Below, in pieces: positions 1 to 5,273 of a stretch of 5,273 bases of DNA. Below the pieces are notes generated by a model. That model worked only from the letters and a program-made list of their open reading frames with translations, did not search any database and was not told the origin of the DNA. Within the stretch, counting starts at the first letter, position 1; each line of letters starts with the position of its first letter. The stretch comes from an uncultured Burkholderiales bacterium (GTDB lineage Bacteria > Pseudomonadota > Gammaproteobacteria > Burkholderiales > Burkholderiaceae_C): positions 1-5,273 of the forward strand of contig CAIQIL010000220.1 in the NCBI GenBank assembly GCA_903871865.1, written 5' to 3'. The translations under genes and the position numbers were made by a program.

Positions 1-532
1 CCAGCGCGTCGAGGAAGCGGCGCCCCAGCTCAAGCTGGCCACCCTGCAGGAGCTGTCGGTCGACTTGCAGGTGCCGGTGCAGCAGGCTCAGGGGCTGCAG
101 GCGGGCCAGACCGTGCAGGTGCTGCTGGCTGGCAGCAGCGCCGCGCCAGGCTCGGGCGAGCTGGTGGCCACGGTGGTGTCCATCGCGCCCTTGCTCGACG
201 AGCGCACCCAGAGCGTGACTGTGCGCGCTCGCCTGCGCCAGACGGCGTCCGGCAGCCTGCGTCCGGGGCAGTGGGTGCAAGCCCGTCTGCAGACCAGCAG
301 CGCCTTGCCGCTCTTGCCCGAGTCGGCCATCGTGACGCTGTCGGCGTCGGGCGAGCAGGCCGTGTTCATCGAAGACGCGCCGGGGCGCTACCGCCTGCAG
401 AAGGTGCAGACGCTGGGGCGCCAGGGCAGCGACATGGTCGTGCAGGGCCTGCCCGACACCTCTGCCGGTGCGGCGCCCTTGCGCATCGTGACCCGGGGCA
501 CCGCCGCGCTCAAGGCGCTGCTCAAGCCTTGA
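1..532 (+). CDS. RND efflux periplasmic adaptor subunit (membrane fusion protein), C-terminal part, 5' end outside window
   Basis: This is the C-terminal 176 residues of a periplasmic adaptor of a tripartite RND pump. The frame is open from base 2 to the TGA at 530-532, so the start codon, signal peptide, coiled-coil hairpin and much of the lipoyl domain lie upstream. What is visible is the beta-barrel region, with the family-typical stretch LLDERTQSVTVRARL (residues 65-79 of the fragment) followed by LRPGQWVQARL. The membrane-proximal domain comes next, from about PESAIV through VFIEDAPGRYRLQKVQTLGR to the end. By family knowledge, such adaptors link the inner-membrane permease to the outer-membrane duct and, in metal pumps, can hand over substrate. 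The visible part has no Met- or His-rich metal-binding tail. The permease gene starts 16 bases downstream, which supports one operon. Assignment to the CusB/CzcB/HlyD-like group rests on the barrel motif and the neighbour. The exact subfamily cannot be decided without the N-terminus. Confidence 0.88.
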   Translation, partial: QRVEEAAPQLKLATLQELSVDLQVPVQQAQGLQAGQTVQVLLAGSSAAPGSGELVATVVSIAPLLDERTQSVTVRARLRQTASGSLRPGQWVQARLQTSSALPLLPESAIVTLSASGEQAVFIEDAPGRYRLQKVQTLGRQGSDMVVQGLPDTSAGAAPLRIVTRGTAALKALLKP

Positions 533-537
533 GTCGC

Positions 538-542
538 GGGAG
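538..542 (+). promoter_or_regulatory. Likely Shine-Dalgarno for the RND permease (GGGAG)
   Basis: GGGAG lies 6 bases before the GTG at 549, inside the 16-base gap after the adaptor stop. The spacing is suitable for a ribosome binding site. It supports GTG 549 as the start, which also gives the N-terminus MNALIEFSLRQR, the normal short cytoplasmic lead-in of this family. Confidence 0.55.
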
Positions 543-548
543 CCCTTT

Positions 549-3500
549 GTGAACGCACTCATCGAGTTCTCGCTGCGCCAGCGCCTGCTGACGCTGATCC
601 TGGTCATCATGCTGGCCGGTGCGGGCGTGTTCGCCTGGACCAAGCTGCCCATCGACGCCTTCCCCGATGTGTCGGGCACGCAGGTCAAGGTCATCATCAA
701 AGCGCCGGGCCTGACGCCCGAAGAGGTCGAAGCCCGCATCACCGTGCCCATCGAGCAGGAGCTGCTGGGCATCCCCAAGCAGAAGATGCTGCGCTCGACC
801 TCGAAATACGCGCTGGCCGATATCACCCTGGACTTCGAGGACGGCACCGACATCTACTGGGCTCGCCAGCAGGTCAGCGAGCGCCTGGGCGGCGTCATGA
901 AAGACCTGCCCGACACCGCCTCGGGCGGCCTCGCGCCGATCACCACGCCGCTGGGCGAGATGTTCATGTTCACCATTGAGGGCCCGCAGACGCTGGAAGA
1001 GCGCCGCCGTCTGCTCGACTGGGTGATCCGGCCTGCGCTGCGCACCATCCCTGGCGTGGCCGATGTCAACAGCCTGGGCGGCCGCGTGCGCACCTTCGAG
1101 GTCGTGCCCGACCCGGCCGCGCTGCAGGCGCAGGGCGTCAGCCTCAACCAGTTGCAAGAGGCCATCGTGGCCAGCCACCGCAACGACGGTGCCGGCCGCC
1201 TCACGCAAGGCGAGGAGGCCCTGATCGTGCGGGCCGAGGGCGCGCTTCAAACGCTCGACGATGTGCGCCAGACCGTGGTGCGCAGCGAAGCCGGCCGCGT
1301 CACGCGGGTGGCCGATGTGGCCGACGTGCGCTTCGGCGAGCTGACGCGCTACGGCGCCGTCACGAAAGACGGCAAGGGCGAGGCCGTCGAGGGCCTGGTG
1401 CTGGGCCTGCGCGGCGCCAATGCCCGCGAGGTGGTGGCCGGTGTCAAGGCCCGCCTGGAAACGCTGCAGCCCACCTTGCCCAAGGGCACGGTGATCGACG
1501 TGTTCTACGACCGCAGCAAGCTGGTGGACCGCGCTGTGCACACGGTCGGCAAGGCCTTGCTGGAGGCCGTGGTGCTGGTGGTCTTGCTGCTGCTGGCCTT
1601 CCTGGGGCAGGTGCGTCCGGCCCTGGTCGTGGCGCTGATGCTGCCGCTGGCCGCTTTGGGCACCTTCGTGCTGATGCGCTGGTTCGGCCTGTCGGCCAAC
1701 CTCATGAGCCTGGGCGGTCTGGCCATTGCGATTGGCATGCTGGTCGATGGCGCCGTGGTGGTGGTCGAGAACGTCGAGGCCCACCTCGCCAAAGGCGATG
1801 CCGACAAGCACCCCATGCTGCAGGTGGTGGCGCGCGCGGCCCGCGAGGTCGTGATGCCGGTCACCTCGGGCATCGCCATCATCATCATCGTGTTCCTGCC
1901 CCTGCTCAGCCTGGAAGGGCTGGAGGGCAAGCTGTTCGGGCCGGTGGCGCTGACCATCGTGTTCGCACTCGGTGTGTCGCTGCTGCTTTCGCTGAGCCTG
2001 GTGCCGGTGCTGGCCTCGTGGCTGCTGAAAGCCGGCCACACGCAAGAGCCCTGGCTGATGCGCAAATTGCACGCGGCCTACCTGCCGATGCTGCGCTGGG
2101 CCCTGTCCAATCCCAAAGCCCTGATGGGCGGTGCGGGCGCGGCCTTGCTGGGCGCGGTGCTGCTGTTCACGCAGGTCGGCAAGACTTTCATGCCCACCCT
2201 GGACGAAGGCGACCTCATCCTGCAGCTGGAAAAGCTGCCGTCCATCGGCCTGGACGCCACCGCCGCCGTGGACCTGCGCGTGCAGCAAGCGATCTTGAAG
2301 CGCGTGCCTGAGGTGCAAGGCATCGTCGCGCGCAGTGGGGCTGACGAACTGGGCCTGGACCCGATGGGCCTGAACCAGACCGACACCTTCCTGGTGCTCA
2401 AGCCGCACGACACCTGGCGCAACCCCGACAAGGAGTGGCTGATCGGCCAATTGCGCGAGGTCATGCAAAGCTTCCCCGGGGTGGACGCCAGCTTCACCCA
2501 GCCGATCGACATGCGCGTCTCGGAGATGCTGACCGGCGTGCGCGGTGACGTCGCTATCAAGATCTACGGCACGGGCTTGAAGGAGCTCAACGCCATGGCG
2601 CTGAAGGTCGAAGCCCTGATCGCGCAGATCCCCGGTGCGACCGACACGCTCACCCTGCGCAACGACGGCGTGGCCTACCTGCAGGTGCAGATCGACCGCC
2701 AGGCTGCGGGCCGCCTGGGCCTGCGTGCCCAGGACATCCAGGCCGACCTGCGCCGCTGGGTCGAGGGCCAGCCCATTGGCCTCGTCCAGGAGCCAGGCCG
2801 GCGCACGCCGCTGGTGATCCGTGGCAGCGAGAAGCTGCGCCAGTCGCCGGCCGACTTCGAGGCGCTGCGCATCGTCACGCCCGATGGGCAATCGCTGCCT
2901 CTGTCCACCGTGGCGCGCCTCACGCGTGCTGATGGCCCCGTCAAGATCGACCGCGAACAGGCCGAGCGCTACGTGGTGGTGCAGACCAATGTGCGCGGCC
3001 GCGACCTGGTCGGCTTCGTCGAAGAGGCCCGCGCCAAGGTGACGCAGGCTGTGCCCTTGCCCGAGGGCTACCGCATCACCTGGGGCGGTCAGTTCGAGAA
3101 CCAGCAGCGCGCCGCGCAACGCCTGGGCCTGGTCGTGCCGGTGGCCTTGCTGCTGATCTTCTTCCTGCTGTTCTCGACCTTCGGTTCGGTGCGCCAGGCC
3201 GCGCTGGTGCTGTCGAATGTGCCGCTGGCCCTGATCGGCGGCATCGCGGCGCTGGCCGTCACGGGCGAGTACCTCTCGGTGCCGGCCTCGGTGGGCTTCA
3301 TCGCGCTGCTGGGCATCGCGGTGCTCAATGGCGTGGTGATGGTGAGCTATTTCAACCAGCTGATCGAAGAAGGCCTCTCGCCGCGCGAAGCGGTGTGGGA
3401 GGGCGCCCAGCGCCGCCTGCGGCCGGTGCTGATGACGGCGGCCATCACGGCGGGGGGCTTGATCCCGCTGTTGTTCGCCACCGGGCCGGGCTCGGAGATC

Positions 3501-3617
3501 CAGAAGCCTTTGGCCATCGTGGTGACGGGCGGTTTGCTCAGCTCGACGGCTTTGACGCTGCTGCTGCTGCCCATGGCCTATGAACGATTCGGTGTGCGCC
3601 AGGAGGATGCAGCGTGA
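549..3617 (+). CDS. Heavy-metal-efflux-type RND transporter permease (CzcA/CusA family)
   Basis: This is a complete 1022-residue inner-membrane proton-driven pump subunit, close to the usual 1020-1070 residues of HME-RND proteins. The typical RND layout is visible: TM1 at about 11-30, a large periplasmic loop at about 31-335, TM2-TM6 at about 336-495, and TM7 at about 524-544. A second periplasmic loop spans about 545-857, and TM8-TM12 about 858-1010. Family motifs include LPIDAFPDVSGTQVKV near residue 33, FMPTLDEGDL at 547-556 and SEMLTGVRGDVAIKIYG at 658-674. In TM4 the proton-relay region reads AIGMLVDGAVVVVEN (394-408). It keeps the Asp (D400) and Glu (E407) equivalent to CzcA D408 and E415, but has Ala (A394) where CzcA has its first Asp, as in CusA. 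Positions that I align from memory with the three CusA copper-binding methionines read Q559, Q610 and E659 (M660 adjacent). The substrate is therefore uncertain: a metal cation is the family expectation, the species is unknown. The GTG start follows GGGAG; the stop overlaps the next start. Confidence 0.93.
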   Translation: MNALIEFSLRQRLLTLILVIMLAGAGVFAWTKLPIDAFPDVSGTQVKVIIKAPGLTPEEVEARITVPIEQELLGIPKQKMLRSTSKYALADITLDFEDGTDIYWARQQVSERLGGVMKDLPDTASGGLAPITTPLGEMFMFTIEGPQTLEERRRLLDWVIRPALRTIPGVADVNSLGGRVRTFEVVPDPAALQAQGVSLNQLQEAIVASHRNDGAGRLTQGEEALIVRAEGALQTLDDVRQTVVRSEAGRVTRVADVADVRFGELTRYGAVTKDGKGEAVEGLVLGLRGANAREVVAGVKARLETLQPTLPKGTVIDVFYDRSKLVDRAVHTVGKALLEAVVLVVLLLLAFLGQVRPALVVALMLPLAALGTFVLMRWFGLSANLMSLGGLAIAIGMLVDGAVVVVENVEAHLAKGDADKHPMLQVVARAAREVVMPVTSGIAIIIIVFLPLLSLEGLEGKLFGPVALTIVFALGVSLLLSLSLVPVLASWLLKAGHTQEPWLMRKLHAAYLPMLRWALSNPKALMGGAGAALLGAVLLFTQVGKTFMPTLDEGDLILQLEKLPSIGLDATAAVDLRVQQAILKRVPEVQGIVARSGADELGLDPMGLNQTDTFLVLKPHDTWRNPDKEWLIGQLREVMQSFPGVDASFTQPIDMRVSEMLTGVRGDVAIKIYGTGLKELNAMALKVEALIAQIPGATDTLTLRNDGVAYLQVQIDRQAAGRLGLRAQDIQADLRRWVEGQPIGLVQEPGRRTPLVIRGSEKLRQSPADFEALRIVTPDGQSLPLSTVARLTRADGPVKIDREQAERYVVVQTNVRGRDLVGFVEEARAKVTQAVPLPEGYRITWGGQFENQQRAAQRLGLVVPVALLLIFFLLFSTFGSVRQAALVLSNVPLALIGGIAALAVTGEYLSVPASVGFIALLGIAVLNGVVMVSYFNQLIEEGLSPREAVWEGAQRRLRPVLMTAAITAGGLIPLLFATGPGSEIQKPLAIVVTGGLLSSTALTLLLLPMAYERFGVRQEDAA
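3601..3606 (+). promoter_or_regulatory. Strong Shine-Dalgarno (AGGAGG) deciding the start of the outer-membrane factor
   Basis: A perfect AGGAGG lies within the last codons of the permease, 7 bases before the GTG at 3614. It favours GTG 3614, which overlaps the permease TGA as GTGA, over the in-frame ATG at 3662. It is consistent with re-initiation by ribosomes finishing the permease. Confidence 0.7.
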
Positions 3618-5014
3618 ACAAAGCTCTGAACCAAGCCCTGGGCGAGGCGGCAGACCGCTGGATGCGTCTGACGCGCACCTTGGCGCTGGCTGCTTTGGTG
3701 GCGGCCATGGCGGCCGTGTTGATGCTGGTGTTCGTGCCTGCACAAGCCCATGCCGCAGATGCCCTGGCCGAACAGGCGCGTCCCGACGGGGCCACCGCCT
3801 TGCCCGCCGATGCCACCGTGACCGAGGCCTTGCAACGCTCACCGGCTTGGCGCGTGGCCTTGCAGCGTCACCAGGCCGAGCGGGCCCGCGGTGCGGCGGT
3901 GGTCGCCAACCCCAACGACTGGACGCCCTCGGCGAGTTGGGCGCAGCGCAACGCCCGCGCCGACGTGGGCGCTGGCAGCCCCGCGGGTGGCGATGTGCGC
4001 ACGCGCGAGTGGTCGCTGGGTCTGTCGCGCGGCTTGCGCCTGCCGGCCAAGGCCGAGGCGGCGTCGGCCGCAGGCCAAGGCCAGCAGGCGCGTGCCGATG
4101 CGCAACTGGCCATGGCCTGGCGCGAGCTGGTGCGTACCTGGTTGGACGATGCGGTCGGTGTGCTGCAGGCATCGCGCCAGGAGCAACTGCTGGCCGCCCA
4201 GCTCAGGCTGTGGGAGCAGCAGCACCAGGCCGCGACGCGCCGCCATGCCCTGGGGGATGCCGCGCGCCAGGAGCTGGTGCTGCTGGACGCCGGCCGGGCC
4301 CAGGCCCAGTCGCAGTGGTTGCAGGCGCAGCAGCGCTGGCAGGCCGCCCAAGGTGTGTGGCGCAGCCGCTATCCAGGCTTGTCTTTGCCGCAAACTGACG
4401 CACCGCCTGATGCAATGCCCTCGCTGCAAGACGTGCCAGTCACTGTGTCTGAAGCCGTTGAAGCCGCCTGGCTGGACGCCCACCCGCAGTGGCGCCTGGC
4501 CCGTCTGGAGGCCGAGGCCGCCGAGGCCCAGGCCCGCCTGGCCGAAGCAGAGCGCCAGCCCGACCCCACCGTGGGCGTGCAGCTGGGGCGCGAGCGCAGC
4601 GGCGCGGAGCGCATCCTCGGCGTGAACGTGTCGTGGCCCTTGGGCAGCGCGGCCCGCTCACTGCAATCGCAGGCCCAGTGGGCTGACGCCCAGGCGGCGC
4701 GTGCGCAGGAGGGCGAGGTGCGGCGCGAGCTGCAGCGCAACCTGACCCAGTGGCGTGCCGAGCGGCGTGCGGGCCAACAGGTCTGGCAGGCGGCCGAACA
4801 GGCGCAAGCGCAGACCCGCCAGGCCGCGCAGGCCGTGCGCAAGGGCTATGAGCTGGGAGAGGGCTCGCTCAGCGAGGTGTTGCTGCTGCAGCGCCAGTGG
4901 CTGGACCAGCAACAGGCTGCGGCCACGGCCGAACTGGAGGCGCTGCGCGCGCGCTGGCGCTGGGAACTTGAGACGGGCACCCGCTGGGCGTGGGTGCCTG
5001 AGGCGGTGCGCTGA
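3614..5014 (+). CDS. TolC-family outer-membrane efflux factor
   Basis: This 466-residue protein is probably the outer-membrane exit duct of the pump encoded just upstream. A hydrophobic signal segment (about residues 23-41) ends in PAQAHA, giving a likely signal peptidase I cut near residue 47. The whole protein has no cysteine, so it is not a lipoprotein, unlike CusC-type factors. The mature part shows the internal duplication of the OEP family. Long Ala/Gln/Arg-rich helices run at about 145-250 and 290-315 with 350-455, and alternate with strand-like segments at about 101-143 and 317-346 that fit the membrane barrel. The second repeat has the family-like GYELGEGSLSEVLLLQRQWL (411-430); its first-repeat counterpart is near HALGDAARQELVLLDAGRAQ (211-230). 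The length fits the usual 420-500. GTG 3614 was chosen for its AGGAGG and 4-base overlap with the permease. ATG 3662 would give a more ordinary 31-residue signal peptide and remains possible. A CzcC-like role is inferred from context only. Confidence 0.88.
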   Translation: MNKALNQALGEAADRWMRLTRTLALAALVAAMAAVLMLVFVPAQAHAADALAEQARPDGATALPADATVTEALQRSPAWRVALQRHQAERARGAAVVANPNDWTPSASWAQRNARADVGAGSPAGGDVRTREWSLGLSRGLRLPAKAEAASAAGQGQQARADAQLAMAWRELVRTWLDDAVGVLQASRQEQLLAAQLRLWEQQHQAATRRHALGDAARQELVLLDAGRAQAQSQWLQAQQRWQAAQGVWRSRYPGLSLPQTDAPPDAMPSLQDVPVTVSEAVEAAWLDAHPQWRLARLEAEAAEAQARLAEAERQPDPTVGVQLGRERSGAERILGVNVSWPLGSAARSLQSQAQWADAQAARAQEGEVRRELQRNLTQWRAERRAGQQVWQAAEQAQAQTRQAAQAVRKGYELGEGSLSEVLLLQRQWLDQQQAAATAELEALRARWRWELETGTRWAWVPEAVR

Positions 5015-5088
5015 AGGCAGAGACTTGAGGCCTGGGCACCGATCCAATCGTGCCCAGCCGCCCCGTCACATCTTCTCAGAGGCTTTGG
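5015..5088. other. Intergenic region between convergent genes
   Basis: These 74 bases separate the stop of the outer-membrane factor (+ strand) from the stop of ssb (- strand). Apart from one hairpin I see no gene, repeat or promoter. Because both genes read toward it, it can be expected to hold transcription end signals only. Confidence 0.7.
5029..5059. terminator. Imperfect hairpin, possible bidirectional terminator
   Basis: CTGGGCA (5032-5038) pairs with TGCCCAG (5051-5057). After a bulged C at 5039, CGAT (5040-5043) pairs with ATCG (5047-5050) around a 3-base loop. GG/CC at 5029-5030 and 5058-5059 can extend the base past another bulge. The position, 15 bases after the efflux operon stop and 30 bases beyond the ssb stop, suits a shared terminator. 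Neither side has a clear T tract, so intrinsic termination is uncertain. Confidence 0.4.
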
Positions 5089-5273
5089 TCAGAAGGGGAT
5101 GTCGTCGTCCATGTCGTCGAAGCCCGTGGCGGACTTCGGCGCAGGGGCCGGTGCAGGCCGCGGTGCCGGTGCCGGGCGGGCCGCCGGACGGCTGGCCTGT
5201 GCCGGGGCTTCTTGGCTGAAATCGTCGCCACCGCCTTGCTGGCCGTAGCCACCGCCGCCGCCACCGCCGCCCA
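5089..5273 (-). CDS. ssb: Single-stranded DNA-binding protein SSB, C-terminal part, 5' end outside window
   Basis: This is the end of a single-strand DNA-binding protein read on the minus strand, with 60 complete codons before the TGA (complement of 5089-5091). It ends in FDDMDDDIPF, the acidic SSB tail. By family knowledge that tail binds partners such as exonuclease I, PriA, RecQ, RecO and the chi subunit of DNA polymerase III. Before it lies the disordered linker: seven glycines, then YGQQGGGDDFSQEAPAQAS, then a Pro/Ala/Arg-rich run. The OB-fold that binds DNA is outside the window, so its integrity cannot be judged. The gene converges on the efflux operon with 74 bases between stops and is probably functionally unrelated to it. 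Identity is firm from the tail. Which paralogue it is (chromosomal housekeeping or mobile-element copy) cannot be proved, though the long linker and DDDIPF end fit a standard proteobacterial ssb. Confidence 0.93.
   Translation of the reverse strand, partial: GGGGGGGGYGQQGGGDDFSQEAPAQASRPAARPAPAPRPAPAPAPKSATGFDDMDDDIPF

Noticed and set aside
533..548. Possible promoter between adaptor and permease genes
   Set aside because: Only 16 bases separate the genes, with room for a ribosome binding site but no -35/-10 pair. Co-transcription is the simpler reading.
1870..1893. ATC triplet run in the permease gene
   Set aside because: It encodes four consecutive isoleucines in a transmembrane helix (residues 444-447) and is explained by the protein.
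2018..2311. Short + strand frame within the permease gene
   Set aside because: It is composed of Arg/Ala/Gly-rich low-complexity residues, lies wholly inside the permease reading frame, and has no convincing ribosome binding site.
522..4172. A 1216-codon open frame on the minus strand opposite the whole permease gene and part of the outer-membrane factor gene
   Set aside because: Its translation is dominated by His, Gln, Arg, Asp and Gly with no domain I recognise. It spans two clearly real genes on the other strand. Long stop-free antisense frames are expected in GC-rich genes with strong third-position GC bias. The opposite-strand proteins carry clear family motifs.
3580..4398. A 272-codon + strand frame starting inside the permease end and overlapping the outer-membrane factor
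   Set aside because: It is a Gly/Arg/Ala-rich shadow frame with no domain. The overlapping frame from 3614 has a signal peptide and the TolC-family duplication.
5250..5273. GCC/ACC triplet run resembling a microsatellite
   Set aside because: It encodes the polyglycine linker of SSB on the minus strand. Such low complexity is normal for SSB linkers.

Overview
The window is GC-rich, Gram-negative-type DNA. It holds most of a tripartite RND efflux operon on the + strand, followed by the end of a convergent single-strand DNA-binding protein gene on the - strand. The high GC content, GTG start codons, tight gene packing and protein style suggest a betaproteobacterium, possibly Burkholderiales. 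That placement is an impression from composition and cannot be proved from this window.

Layout. Positions 1-532 are the C-terminal part (176 residues) of a periplasmic adaptor, or membrane fusion protein; its start lies upstream of the window. After 16 bases comes a complete 1022-residue inner-membrane permease of the heavy-metal efflux (HME) RND family, CzcA/CusA-like, at 549-3617. A complete 466-residue TolC-type outer-membrane factor follows at 3614-5014 and overlaps the permease stop by 4 bases (GTGA). A 74-base intergenic gap (5015-5088) contains an imperfect hairpin that may end transcription in one or both directions. Positions 5089-5273 on the - strand encode the last 60 residues of SSB: a glycine-rich then Pro/Ala-rich linker and the acidic DDDIPF tail.

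How the genes work together. The three + strand genes supply all three layers of one pump. The proton-driven permease takes substrate from the periplasm or inner membrane, the adaptor bridges, and the outer-membrane factor forms the exit duct. Tight spacing and a stop/start overlap suggest co-transcription and translational coupling. The gene order is adaptor-permease-outer membrane factor, unlike the czcCBA or cusCFBA order. The permease's transmembrane-helix-4 motif is AIG-x3-DGA-x4-EN: it lacks the first aspartate of CzcA, yet the CusA methionine triad is not evident either. The exported ion is therefore uncertain. SSB is a housekeeping gene and probably marks the edge of the operon.

No promoter, RNA gene, mobile element, CRISPR array or attachment site was found. 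I see no previously undescribed system here; the most useful open question is the permease's substrate.
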